Below, in pieces: positions 26,375 through 38,100 of a stretch of 64,000 bases of DNA; positions within the stretch are counted from its first letter, which is position 1; each line of letters starts with the position of its first letter. The DNA is from Nocardia vaccinii NBRC 15922 (GTDB lineage: Bacteria; Actinomycetota; Actinomycetes; Mycobacteriales; Mycobacteriaceae): positions 186,001 through 250,000 of the forward strand of contig NZ_BDCC01000035.1 of the NCBI RefSeq assembly GCF_001613305.1, written 5' to 3'. The position numbers were made by a program, and so were the translations under genes. The notes under the pieces are model-generated. The model made no database searches. It saw nothing but the letters and a program-made list of their open reading frames with translations, and had not been told where the DNA came from.

Positions 26375-26626
26375 ATGATGTCCGACAAGCCGAACCGCGA
26401 CGATCTCTTACGCGGATTGGTCGGCGAAGCGATGGGGGCCGACGCCGAATCTCTGGACGCCGACGCCAATCTCATGGCCCTGGGCCTGGATTCGGTACGC
26501 GTGATGAAGATTTCGGGTCTGCTCAAGCGCGAGGGAATCCGGCTGAGGTTCGCCGAGATGATGTCCGAGCCGACGCTGCGGGCCTGGCTGCGCCTGACCG
26601 CCGCCACCGCCTCGGACGCGTCATGA
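26375..26626 (+). CDS. Stand-alone carrier protein, aryl-carrier (ArCP) type
   Basis: An 83-aa carrier, ATG at 26375 (GGAAGAAG upstream; a second ATG follows directly). The phosphopantetheine Ser is in LGLDSVRVM. The C-terminal LRFAEMMSEPTLRAWLRL closely resembles the aryl-carrier domains of EntB/DhbB/MbtB (pattern FAELxExPTLxAW), so the cargo may be salicylate or 2,3-dihydroxybenzoate. It could equally hold an amino acid for the neighbouring oxygenases. It overlaps the first synthetase (ATGA). It lacks a dedicated ligase in the window. Confidence 0.85.
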   Translation: MMSDKPNRDDLLRGLVGEAMGADAESLDADANLMALGLDSVRVMKISGLLKREGIRLRFAEMMSEPTLRAWLRLTAATASDAS

Positions 26627-29600
26627 CCGGATCGATGGACGGGAAACCGGTGGGCGCGGACGCCGTCGCGGTCGTCGGCATGGCACTGCGGACGGCGGGA
26701 GCGCGGACACCCGACCAGTTCTGGGCGTTGCTGCGCGCGGGCCGCGAGGCACTCACCACCTTCACCGACGAGCAACTGCGCAGGTCCGGCCTCGGCGAGG
26801 CCGAGCTGGCCGATCCGGCGCTGGTCCGCACCCGCCCGGTGCTCGACGGCATCGAACAGTTCGATCCGGGCCGTTTCGGCCTCACCCCGCGCGAGGCCGA
26901 GACGACCGACCCACAATTGCGTCTGCTACTCGAATGTGCCAGTGAGACAATGGAATCCGCGGCCATCGACCCCGCCCGGTTCGACGGCGCGATCAGCGTG
27001 TTCGCCGGGTCCGGCCCGGATTCGTACTATCAGCACCACCTGCTGCCGCGCGAGCGCCGCGATCCGGCCGCACGCATGGACCATCTGCTCGGCAACAGCA
27101 AGGATTTCCTCGCCGCGCGCATCGCCTGGTCGCTGGGGTTACGCGGTCCAGCGGTGAACGTGCAGGCGGGATGCGCGACCTCACTGGTGGCGGTGCATCT
27201 GGCCGCGCAGAGCCTGCTGGCGGGTGAATCCGATCTGGCCCTGGCCGGCGGCGCGACGGTCTACGTGCCCCAGTACACCGGTTATCGGTACCGCGAGGGC
27301 GGGATCAACTCCCCCGACGGGCATTGCCGCGCCTTCTCCGCCGACGCCGACGGCACCACCCCCGGCGACGGCGTCGCGGTGTTGGCGCTGCGGCGGCTGG
27401 CCGATGCCATCGCCGACGGCGATCCCATTCTCGGCGTCCTGGAATCCACCGCGGTGAACAACGACGGCGCGGGCAAGGCCGGATTCGCCGCACCCGACGC
27501 CGGTGCGCAGGCCGAGGCTGTCGCCGAGGCGCTGAGCGTGGCGGGTATCGAGGCCGACGACCTGGATTACCTCGAAACCCACGGCACCGGAACGGCACTC
27601 GGCGACGAGATCGAAATCGCCGCTCTGACCGAAGGTTTCGAAGGTCTGCTGCGCGATCGCGGGCACCGCGTGTGGATCGGCACGCACAAACCCAATATCG
27701 GCGATACCTGGGCCGCCGCGGGAGCCCTGGGCGTGGCCAAGGTGCTGCTCTCGCTCAACCACGGCGAACTACCGCCGAGCATCAACTGCTCGCCGCTCAA
27801 TCCGCGCATCGACTTCGACGCCACTCCGTTCGCGGTCAACCGCGCCCTGCGGGCCTGGCCGGAGCACGGGGCCGGTCGCCCGCGACGGGCCGGCGTGCAC
27901 GTCTTCGGGTTGGGTGGCACCAACGCCCACGCCGTCCTCGCGCAGGCCCCGCACCGCGCGCCCGCCGCGCCGCCGCGGGCCGCGGAACTGTTGACGTTGT
28001 CCGCCCGAAGTGCCGTCCAGTTGCGCGAAATGCGCAGGGAATTGGCCGATTACCTTGCCGCACAACGGGAGACGGATCTACGCGCGTTCGCGTGGACGTT
28101 GCAGGCCGGTCGGCAGGCCCATCCGGTGCGGGCCGCGTTCATCGTCACCGATGCGGCCGACGCCGAACGCGTACTGCGCGAGGAATCGTACGAGTCCTCG
28201 AACTTCACCGTATCCGTGGCAGACGCGTCGGCGGCGGATGCCTCGACCGGCATCGGTGTCGATACCCTCAGCGCCGAGAAATATCTCGCGACGCTGCGTA
28301 CCGTCGGCCGGTCCTGGCTCGACGACCGCCCCGAATACGATCCGGCGGCTCTGCGCGGCGCGCACGCTCCGGTCCGGCTGGCCCTGCCGGGTCATCCGTA
28401 TCTGCGCCAACGCTGCTGGGCCGCATCCGCACCGGAGACGGGATATCTCGGCGGAGCCGGAAACCACGATGCGACCGGGCAGCTCAGCGCGGCAGGACCG
28501 CACGGCGCGACCGGACATCCCGACGCGACCGGATACGCGACCGCGGACCCGGAAACCGCCCATCCCCGCCCGATCACGCTGCCGCCCTATGCGGAGCCCG
28601 GCTCGGCCACCGAGGCCGCGGTGACGCGAATCTGGGCCGCGGAGTTCGGCTTCGACCGGATCGGCGTCCATGACGAATTCTTCGATCTGGGCGGTCATTC
28701 GCTGCTGGCCGCGCGCATCGTCGACCGGTTGCGCGAAGCCTGCGGCGTGAACCTGTCGATCCGCGAATTACTCTCCGAAGCAACGACTCCCGCTGATCTG
28801 GCGACGCTGATCGATGCCCGTGAGCGGGACGGGACCAGCCAGGACGCGCCCGCACGGCAGCCGGGCATGCGCATACCCCTCAGCGCGGCACAGCGGCGGA
28901 TGTGGTTGTTCATGCGGCTCTACCCGGCCTCGAGCGCCTACAACATCGGATTTCCGATGCGGCTGCGCGGCACCGTGGACGTCGAGGCGCTGCGGCGCGC
29001 GGCGAAAGGACTGCTGGCCCGGCACGCCGCGCTGCGAACCCGGTTCGTCGTGCACGAGAACACCCCGTTCGCCGTCGTCGGCGAAGTGGACGACACGGTC
29101 GACATCCTGACCGTTCGCGACCGCGACGACCGCGCCGCCGAACAATGGATCGCCGAGGTGGACGCGGCTCCGTTCGACCTGGGCGCCGGCCCGCTGGTGC
29201 GGCTGGCCTTCGCACCCGCCGGAAATCCGCGCGGACCGCACCTGATGCTGCTGTGTGCGCACCACAGCATCGCCGACGGTATGAGCGTGGCCGTTCTGCA
29301 CACCGAACTTGCCGAGCTGTACGCGGCCGAACTCGAGGCGCGCGCCGCGCGGCTGCCCGCCCGGGTAGCGCAGTTCCCCGATCTCATGCTGCGACGCGAG
29401 AACCCCGCAAGGCGGTCCGAACGCTCTGCGGCACTGGCCTATTGGCGCGGACGTCTCGCGGGTGCGCCCGCCGTGCTCGACCTGCCCGTCGATCGTCCGC
29501 GTCCGGAGACGCCCACATTCGCCGGACACGCACACACTTTCGACATCGCCGCCGATCCCTCGGCCGCACTGCACGCACTCGCCCGGGGTCGGCGCGCGAG

Positions 29601-32148
29601 CACCTTCGCACTCGTCACTGCCGCGTTCATCACCGTGCTGCACCGGCTCACCGGGCAGACCGACATCCTGACCGGCACCGTCACCCACGGTCGCCTGGAC
29701 GCGGCCGAACGCGATGCGGTCGGCTGCTTCGCCGATACCGTCCTGCTGCGCGAGCGCATCGCACCCGACCTCACCTTCGGCGTCCTGCTCGCCCAGGTGC
29801 GCGACAGCATCGGCGAGGCGCTGGCGCACCAGCCGGTGGCCTTCGACGAACTGGTCGCGGAACTGGGCTGGGACGCCGTCGCCAACCGGACGCCGATCCC
29901 GCAGGCCATGGTGATCGGCCAGCAGCCGGTACGACCGCTGCGCATGGGCGACGTGGTCGGCGAGCCGATCGTCGACCGGGTCGACACGGCGCGATTCGAT
30001 CTGGTGTGCAACGTCTGGGAGGAGGACGGCCGCATCCGGGGCGCGGTGACCGGCGGACTGGACATCTTCGCCGTCGAAACCATCGCCCGCATCGCCGAGG
30101 CGATCACTGCGGCGTTGGAACACGTTGCCGCCGAACCTGATTCGCCGATCACCGAGGTGTCGATCATGCCGGCGGCGCAGCGTGAACTGCTGTACACGGG
30201 GTGGACCGGCGCGGCGCATCCGGATTCGGCCGATGTCTCGAGCACCGGAATTCCGCGCGGCGCCCGCCCGCCGGCGGTACCCGAACTGGTGCTCGCCGCG
30301 GCGCGGCGCGATCCGGCGGCGGTCGCCATCACCACCGGTTCGACGACGATCACCTACGGCGAACTGCTCGCGGCCTCCGAACGCCTGGCCCGCAGACTGT
30401 TGGACGCGGGCGTGGCGCGCGAGCAGATCGTCGCGGTGTCGCTGCCGCGCGGTATCGACTACGTCGTCGCGCTGCTGGGGGTGATGCGCGCGGGCGCGGC
30501 ATTCGTGCCGGTCGAGGAGACCTGGCCCACCGAACGCCGCCGACAGGTGCTCGCACAGGCGGGCGTATCGCTCATGATCGCCGATCCCGAAACGACAGAT
30601 GCTGTGCCACCGGGTATCTCGGTGATCGATAGCCGCGCCGCGGGCGAACCGGGTGCGCACACGCTGCCCACGGTGGCCCCGGAACAGCTCGCCTACGTGA
30701 TGTTCACCTCCGGCTCGACCGGAACCCCCAAGGGCGTGATGATCCGGCACGGCGCCATCGGTTACCGGCTGTGCTGGCAGCGGGATGTGCTGCGATTCGG
30801 GCCTTCGGACACCGTGCTGTTCAAGGCGCCGCTGGGCTTCGACATCTCGATCAACGAGATCTTCCTGCCGCTGACGGTCGGCGGCAGGCTCGCCATCGTG
30901 ACGCCCGAACGCGAGGCCGATATCGGACATCTGCTGGAAGTGATCGAACGCGACAAGGTCACCTTCTTCTACGTCGTGGCCTCGATGCTCGATCTCATCC
31001 TCGATCGCCGTGACAGCGCCACCCGGGCTCGCTCGCTGCGCTATGTGTGGTGTGGCGGTGAGGCTTTGACCGACGAGCTGTACCGGCGATTCGCCGCCGC
31101 CTTCCCCGAGGCGACCATGTTCCACGGGTACGGCCCTGCCGAGGCGACCATCGGAGTGGCGTGCCGCCGGTACACGCCGTCGGGCGAATCGGGCAGCGCG
31201 GGTAGGGCTGTCACCATGGGCACACCCAATCCCGGTGCGCGCGTGTACGTTCTGGATCGCCGGATGCGTCCCGTCCCGGCCGGAATGGTCGGCGAGCTGT
31301 ACATCGGCGGCCTGCCGCTGGGTCGCGGCTATGTCAACGCGCCCGGCCGAACCGCGGAATCCTTTGTCGCCGACGTTGTTTCCGGACTACCCGGCACCCG
31401 CCTCTACCGGACCGGTGATCTGGCGAAGTTCACCGCGTCCGGCGAACTACAGTTCTGCGGCCGCGCCGATCACCAGGTCAAGGTGCACGGGCACCGGGTG
31501 GAACTGCCGGAACTCGAGGCGGTGGCCCTGCGTCACCCGGACGTGCGCCGCGCCGCGGTCGTCCTGGATTCCGACGGCGAACTCGCGGCGTTCTGCCAAC
31601 CCGAGGACGGTGCGCAGTGCGATGTGAGCTCGCTGCGGCAGTGGTTCACCCGCTGGGTTCCGCCCTTCATGATTCCGCGCGGCGTCACCGTCCTGGACCG
31701 GATTCCACTCACCGACGCGGGCAAGGTCGACCGAAAAAGTCTGGCCGCCTCGGCTGTTCCGCCGCAGGAAGATCCGGCCGACCGCATCGCGCCCAGCGGT
31801 GACACCGAGCTGAGGCTGGCCCGGATCTGGTGCGAGGTGCTCGGCGTCGAATCGGTCGGATCGAACCGCAACTTCTTCGAACTGGGCGGCCATTCCATGG
31901 CCATGCTGCGCGTGCAGAACCTGATCGACGCCGAGTTCGGCACCGAGATCGCGCTGTTGGAGTTGTTCGAGCACACCACGATCGGCCGGCTCGCCGGCCA
32001 CCTGGACACGCGGCGGATCGGCGACGCGGACGGGTCCGGCGCCCAGGCGCGGGCCGACAGCGACGCGGTCGCCGCGGCCCGGCGACGCGCCGAGGCGGCC
32101 AAGACCGCACAGCGAGCGGCCGCCGCACGCCGGAGGAACAATAGATGA
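26623..32148 (+). CDS. NRPS-PKS synthetase 1: KS(atypical)-T-C-A-T
   Basis: A 1841-aa protein. KS at about 12-440 has C184 (QAGCATSL) and H320 (ETHGTGT), but the usual NIGH His is Asp (D361, KPNIGDT). A KS-AT-type linker follows with no AT. Next come a carrier (S693), an LCL-like condensation domain (HHSIADG, H880/H881/D885), adenylation at about 1200-1720 (SGSTGTPKG, D1407 as the pocket Asp) and a carrier (S1758). By-eye code is D-I-N-Y-W-G-G-I-G-K, known to me for N5-formyl-N5-hydroxyornithine in coelichelin-type synthetases. With the N-oxygenase pair I infer graminine or a hydroxyornithine derivative. A disordered linker with HDATG-like repeats lies at about 620-650. Confidence 0.9.
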   Translation: MTGSMDGKPVGADAVAVVGMALRTAGARTPDQFWALLRAGREALTTFTDEQLRRSGLGEAELADPALVRTRPVLDGIEQFDPGRFGLTPREAETTDPQLRLLLECASETMESAAIDPARFDGAISVFAGSGPDSYYQHHLLPRERRDPAARMDHLLGNSKDFLAARIAWSLGLRGPAVNVQAGCATSLVAVHLAAQSLLAGESDLALAGGATVYVPQYTGYRYREGGINSPDGHCRAFSADADGTTPGDGVAVLALRRLADAIADGDPILGVLESTAVNNDGAGKAGFAAPDAGAQAEAVAEALSVAGIEADDLDYLETHGTGTALGDEIEIAALTEGFEGLLRDRGHRVWIGTHKPNIGDTWAAAGALGVAKVLLSLNHGELPPSINCSPLNPRIDFDATPFAVNRALRAWPEHGAGRPRRAGVHVFGLGGTNAHAVLAQAPHRAPAAPPRAAELLTLSARSAVQLREMRRELADYLAAQRETDLRAFAWTLQAGRQAHPVRAAFIVTDAADAERVLREESYESSNFTVSVADASAADASTGIGVDTLSAEKYLATLRTVGRSWLDDRPEYDPAALRGAHAPVRLALPGHPYLRQRCWAASAPETGYLGGAGNHDATGQLSAAGPHGATGHPDATGYATADPETAHPRPITLPPYAEPGSATEAAVTRIWAAEFGFDRIGVHDEFFDLGGHSLLAARIVDRLREACGVNLSIRELLSEATTPADLATLIDARERDGTSQDAPARQPGMRIPLSAAQRRMWLFMRLYPASSAYNIGFPMRLRGTVDVEALRRAAKGLLARHAALRTRFVVHENTPFAVVGEVDDTVDILTVRDRDDRAAEQWIAEVDAAPFDLGAGPLVRLAFAPAGNPRGPHLMLLCAHHSIADGMSVAVLHTELAELYAAELEARAARLPARVAQFPDLMLRRENPARRSERSAALAYWRGRLAGAPAVLDLPVDRPRPETPTFAGHAHTFDIAADPSAALHALARGRRASTFALVTAAFITVLHRLTGQTDILTGTVTHGRLDAAERDAVGCFADTVLLRERIAPDLTFGVLLAQVRDSIGEALAHQPVAFDELVAELGWDAVANRTPIPQAMVIGQQPVRPLRMGDVVGEPIVDRVDTARFDLVCNVWEEDGRIRGAVTGGLDIFAVETIARIAEAITAALEHVAAEPDSPITEVSIMPAAQRELLYTGWTGAAHPDSADVSSTGIPRGARPPAVPELVLAAARRDPAAVAITTGSTTITYGELLAASERLARRLLDAGVAREQIVAVSLPRGIDYVVALLGVMRAGAAFVPVEETWPTERRRQVLAQAGVSLMIADPETTDAVPPGISVIDSRAAGEPGAHTLPTVAPEQLAYVMFTSGSTGTPKGVMIRHGAIGYRLCWQRDVLRFGPSDTVLFKAPLGFDISINEIFLPLTVGGRLAIVTPEREADIGHLLEVIERDKVTFFYVVASMLDLILDRRDSATRARSLRYVWCGGEALTDELYRRFAAAFPEATMFHGYGPAEATIGVACRRYTPSGESGSAGRAVTMGTPNPGARVYVLDRRMRPVPAGMVGELYIGGLPLGRGYVNAPGRTAESFVADVVSGLPGTRLYRTGDLAKFTASGELQFCGRADHQVKVHGHRVELPELEAVALRHPDVRRAAVVLDSDGELAAFCQPEDGAQCDVSSLRQWFTRWVPPFMIPRGVTVLDRIPLTDAGKVDRKSLAASAVPPQEDPADRIAPSGDTELRLARIWCEVLGVESVGSNRNFFELGGHSMAMLRVQNLIDAEFGTEIALLELFEHTTIGRLAGHLDTRRIGDADGSGAQARADSDAVAAARRRAEAAKTAQRAAAARRRNNR

Positions 32149-35100
32149 CGACCGAACGCTACAAGTCGTTCCCGCTGACCGACACCCAGCGGGCCTACCT
32201 CATCGGACGCGGTGACTTCTATCCGCTCGGAAACGTCTCCACGCACGCGTATCTCGAATACCGCTGCGTGCTCGACCCGGACCGCTTCGCGACGGCCTGG
32301 GCGCGCGTGGTGGACCGCCACGACATGCTGCGCGCCGTGGTGGATCCGCGCACCGCCACCCAGCGGATCCTGACCGAGGTGCCCGATTCCGGTCTGGCCC
32401 TGCGGGACCTGCGCGGACTCGACGAGTCGGCCGCTGCGGCGCAGCTCGCCGCCATCCGCGAGACGATGGCGCACGAGGTGCGCGCGTGCGACCGGTATCC
32501 GATCTTCGGCATGGCGTTGTCACTGCTGGCCGATGCCGGCCGGGCGCACCAGGTACATGCCCGATTGCACGTCGGGATCGACGGATTGACGCTGGATTAC
32601 GCGAGTTGGCATGTGCTGCTTCGCGATCTGTCGGTCTTCTACGACGATCCCGGCGCGACGCCGCCCGCCCTCACCTGTTCGTTCCGTGACTATGTGCTCG
32701 CCGCACAGGAATTCACCGATCCCGAGGACATCGTCGAGGCGAACGAATACTGGGCGCGGGTGCTGCCGGACCTGCCCGGCCCGCCGCAGCTTCCGGTGCG
32801 ACGCGAACCGGAATCGGTGACCCATCCCCGCTTCGATCGGCTCGACGATTGTCTGGACGCGTCGACCTGGTCCCGGTTGCAGGCCGGCGCCACCGAGCAC
32901 GGGCTCACCGCGAGCGGGCTGATGGTCGCCGCCTTCGCGCAGGTCGTCGCGCACTGGAGCGCCACACCACGGTTCACGCTGAACGTTCCGCGCATGGGCC
33001 GCAACGAACTGCTGGACGGCGTGCAGGACGTCGCCGGCGAATTCGCCACCTTCACCCTGGTCGATATCGACGCGAGCGAGCGGGAACCGTTCGCCGACTT
33101 CGCTTTCCGGGCACAGCGCCGGATGTGGGAGGCGCTGGAGCACGGCGCGATCAGCGGCACGGAGTTGCTGCGGCGGCTGGGTGAACTGCACGGCGTCGAG
33201 CACGGTCCCGTGCTGATGCCCGTGGTGCTGACCAGCACATTGGCCTTCTCCAAGGGAGATTCGGCGCTGGTGCGCGCCCTGGAGCCGGTCTGTCACATCA
33301 CCTCCACGCCCCAGGTGTATCTCGACGTGCAGCTCGAGGAACGGCTCGGCGATCTGTACATCAACTGGGACTACGTGCGGGATGTCCTGCAGCCCGGCGT
33401 CATCGAGGCGATGTTCACGGCCTGGTCGGCTCTGCTGCGCAATCTCGCGAACGACGAAAACCACTGGCGTAGCACGGATCCGATCGGACTCGATCCCGTC
33501 GTCCTCGACACCACGTCCACGAATGACGTACGGGCGCGGCGCGACAGCGACTCCACCAGCCTGGGCGGTACGCACCCGAATGACGGGCAGGCCGGACGCG
33601 GCGCCGATCACCTCCGGCGCACCGGGCAGGTTCCTGATCGAGCTGTGCGAGAGGAATTTTCGTCACTCATCGAAGATTCCGAACTGGCGCACAACGATTT
33701 TCTGGAGCAGGTTCGGGCGCGTCCCGATGCTCCGGCCGTGCGTGGTGCGGACGGACGCGAGTTCAGCTACGCGCAGTTGCACGCCCGAGCGGCCGCTATC
33801 GCGTGGTGGCTGCGTGAGGTGTCGCCGGAACCCGATGCGTCCGAACCGATCGTCGCGATCGTCATGGCCAAATCGCCCGAACAGATCGCGGCTGCGGTCG
33901 GAGTGCTGTGCGCCGGAATGGCTTATCTGCCCATCGATCCCGAGTTGCCCGCCGCATCGATTGCCGCCCTGCTGGACCGGGCGCATCCGATCGCGCTGCT
34001 GACCGATACCGCGACCGAGCGGGTATTGCCGGACAGCGCACCGCCGACGGTGGCCGTCGACCGGCTCGCCTCCTCGCCGCGACTCGGACTTCCGCGAACC
34101 GCGACCACCGCACACAGCCTGGCCTATCTGCTGCCGACATCCGGATCGACGGGCGAACCCAAACTCGTCGCGGTCGAGCACGGCGGCGTCGTCAACTGCC
34201 TGCGCGCTACGGCACGCACCTTCGGCCTCGGCCCGGCTGATCGCTCGCTGGCGGTGACGGCGCTACACCACGACATGTCGCTCTTCGACGTGTTCGGCGT
34301 GCTGGGCGCGGGCGGCTGCGTCGTGGTGCCCGACGCCACCCGGCGCACCGACCCGGAACATTGGCTGACGCTGATGTCCGAACACGGTGTCACGCTGTGG
34401 AATTCGGTACCGGCGATGATGCGTATGCTGCTCGACTACCACCGCGAGAACCCGGCTGCCGCCCGCGGCGCGGTCCCCCTGCGGATGAGTTTCCTCGGGG
34501 GAGACTGGTTTCCGCTCGAGCTTGCCGCCGACTATCGCGCCGTCTTCGCTGCCGCCGAACTCGTCAGCGTGGGCGGCCCGACCGAAACGACCCTGTGGAA
34601 CATCTGGCATCGTGTCGGCGATCCGGCCGACTACGAGGACTGGATCAGCGTGCCCTACGGCAAGCCCATCCCGGGCGCGCGCTACCACCTGCTCGACGAG
34701 CGCGGATTCGAATGCCCGGACTGGGTGGTCGGCGAAATGTGTTGCAGCGGAATCGGTGTGGCCCGCGAGTACCTGGGCGATCCGGAACTCACCGCAGCAC
34801 GATTCGTCCGGCATCCGGGCACCGGCGAAAGGCTCTATCGCACAGGCGACCTGGGCCGACGTCGACCGGACGGCACCCTGGAGTTCATCGGCCGACGTGA
34901 TTCGCAGGTCCAGTTGCGCGGCCGCCGGGTCGAACCCTCGGCCGTGGAGGCGGCGCTGCGCGGTCACCCGGCCGTGGAGCACGCCGTCGTCACGGCGGTG
35001 CCGCAGACGCCCGGCCCGGGACATCGCGCGCTGATCGCCCACGTGGTGTCCGATGCCGATGAGCGGACGTTGCGTGCCCATCTGCTCGATCGCATCGCGG

Positions 35101-38100
35101 GATACCTGGTACCCAGCCGAATACTGGTCCTGGACGCGCTGCCGCTGACCGCGGGTGGCAAGGTCGATCGCGCGAGTCTGACCGCACGCGGTCAGGCGGC
35201 CCTGAGCGAGTCGACGACGGAGAATCGGGATCGCGCCGCGGACTCGGCGCTGACCACGGTGATCGCCACCGCCTGGGCCGATGTCCTGGGCCTGGATCAG
35301 GTCGGCCCGCACCAGAACTTCTTCGCTCTCGGCGGAGACTCGTTGTCCGCCACCAGGATTCTTGCTCGACTACGGCGAGAACTCACCGGTTGCCAGGTAT
35401 CCGCTCGGGCGGTGCTGGCCGGTATCGACGTCGAGACCTGCGCGCGGGAGCTACGCGCGCACGCGGGCCCGGCGATCGAGCGAGCCGCACATCGCGCACT
35501 CGAGGACCGGCCCGCACCGGAGATCTGCGCAACCCCGGCCATCGCCGACGACACACCCGCATCGGATACCGGACCACTGTCCGCCGCCCAGCTCCGCATG
35601 TGGTTCGCCGAGCGCCTGGCCCCCGGCCGCGCGGCCAATCATCTGGCGGTGACGATCCGGTTCGACGACGCCCTGGACCCTGACGCCCTGTGCGCGGCCC
35701 TGTCGGACGTGGTCGCCCGGCATGGCGTACTTCGAACCGTCTACCGCGTCGACGCGAATGGCTCTCCCACACAGCATGTCCTGGAGTGGCCTCTCGACTC
35801 TGTCCACAACCGAGCAGTCCGGCCCGTCGACGCGGCACGCGCCGAGGCAACCCAGCCGTTCGACGCGATGGACACCGCCGGCACCGATCGGACGACCCGG
35901 CTCCGGGCGGCCGACGCCCTCCGGCCGGGGGGCAGAGGAAATCCCGACCCGTCCGCTCACCCTCGGGCCGATGCGGTTCAGCCCTTCGAAGTGGTCCGAA
36001 TCAGCGCCCCGGACCCGCTTGCCCATGCCCGGACCGAGGCGCTGCGGCCGTTCGAGTTGGGCACGGAACTGCCGATCCGGGCGGGCTTGGCCCGGGACGA
36101 GACCGCGGGCGGTTGGATGTTGTGGATCACGTTGCACCACATCGCATTCGACAACAACTGCTGGGACATTCTGTTCGGCGATCTGTCCGCGGCCTACCGC
36201 GCGCGGCGCGACGGCGAAATCACCATGACCGCACCGGCGGGCCGGTATCTGGACTACGCGCTGGCGGAGGCCGATGGTTCGCGGGACGCGGAGTACATCG
36301 CCGGCCGCGAGTATTGGCGTTCGCGTGCGCTGCGGGCCCGTCCGGGTTCGCCCCTCCCGCCTCGCGGTGGTCGGCGAGCGGTCCGGGAGCTCACCGCACC
36401 GGATCGGGAGGCGATCACCGAAACGGCACGCATGCAGGGTATTTCGGATACGACTGTGCTGATGGCCGCCGCGGCGATGACGATCGGGCGACGCACCGGC
36501 CGCGACACCGTCGTACTGGCCGTGCCGGTGATCGACCGCGGTGCGCCGGGCGCGGAATCGGTGTTGGGCAATTTCGGCAACCTCGTCCTCGTCGACATCG
36601 ACCTCGCGGCACCGGATCCGCTCGCCGAGACCGCCGCGAAGAGTATCGAAGCCTATGCGCACCAACGGGTTCCGTTCGACGTCGTGGTGGCGGACCAGCG
36701 CGCGGCCCGGCCGGGTGACACCGGCCCGCTGTTCGACGCCGTGTTCTCCGCGCGCGGCGAACTGGCTGGCGAACTGGCCCTCGACGGCGTGCGCGCCACC
36801 CTCACCCCGCTCGATCTCGGCACCGCGCGATTCGATCTCGTTCTTGAATCCGTCGACAGCGGCGGGGGACGCCGGCTCGGCGTCGTCGCGGACCGCGGCC
36901 GCTATCGCGCCGAGGACGCCGAATCCCTGCTCGGCGAATTTCACGCCGCCGTCCTCAGCTTGACCACCGCCCGGAAGGAAGTTCAGATGACCGGCACCAA
37001 CGCATTCGAGGAATTACCCGGCCGGCCCGAGGCGGACGCGATCGCCGTGATCGGTATGGACGGTCGTTTCCCCGGCGCATCCGATCTGGCGGCCTTCTGG
37101 GACAACCTGGTCGAAGGCCGCGAGGGCGCACGGGAATTCACCCTCGCGCAATTTCTCGCCGCGGGCGGGACCGAGGCCGAATTCGCCGATCCCGCGCTGG
37201 TCCGGGTTGCCTCCACCGTCGACGGCATCGACCAGTTCGACGCCGATTTCTTCGGCTACCGACCGTCGGAGGCGGAACTGATCGACCCGCAGCAACGTCT
37301 CTTCCTGGAATGCTGCCATCAGGCCCTGGAGCAGGCCGGACAGGTGCCCGGCCGCTTCGACGGCCGGATCGGGGTCTACGCGGGCAGCAGCCAGAGCCGC
37401 TACTTCCTGGAGAACGTGTACCCGCACGTCATGGACCAGGCGAATTCGATGGCCGCACTACCCGCCACCTCGGGCAGTTCCCCCGGCGGCATCGCCACCC
37501 GCGTCGCCTACAAACTGGGCCTGACCGGGCCGGCGATGAGTGTGCAGACCGCGTGCTCCACCTCGCTGGTCGCGATCCACGTGGCCTGCCAGGATCTGTT
37601 GAACTACCAGTGCGATGTGGCCCTGGCGGGCGGTGCGTCCCTGAACCCCAATCCGCACCAGGGCTATCAGGCGATCGCCGACGGCCCGCTGTCCCCGGAC
37701 GGTCGCTGCCGCGCCTTCGATGCGGGCGCCAACGGCATGTTCCCCGGTGACGGCGTGGGTGTGGTGGTACTCAAGCGCCTGGCCGACGCGCTGGCCGACG
37801 GCGACCCGATCCGTGCGGTGATCAAGGGGTCCGCGGTCAACAACGACGGCAACCGCAAGGCCGGTTACGGTGCGCCCAGTGCGCCCGGTCAGGTGGAGGT
37901 GATCCTCGCCGCGCAGGCCGCGGCCGGGACGACGCCCGAAGACATCGGCTACGTCGAGGCGCACGGCACCGGCACGCCGGTGGGTGATCCGATCGAGCTG
38001 CGCGCGCTCGACGACGCGTTCCGCACCGGCACCGACCGCACGGGTTACTGCCTGCTCGGCTCGGTCAAGACCAATCTCGGCCATCTGGACGCCGCGGCGG

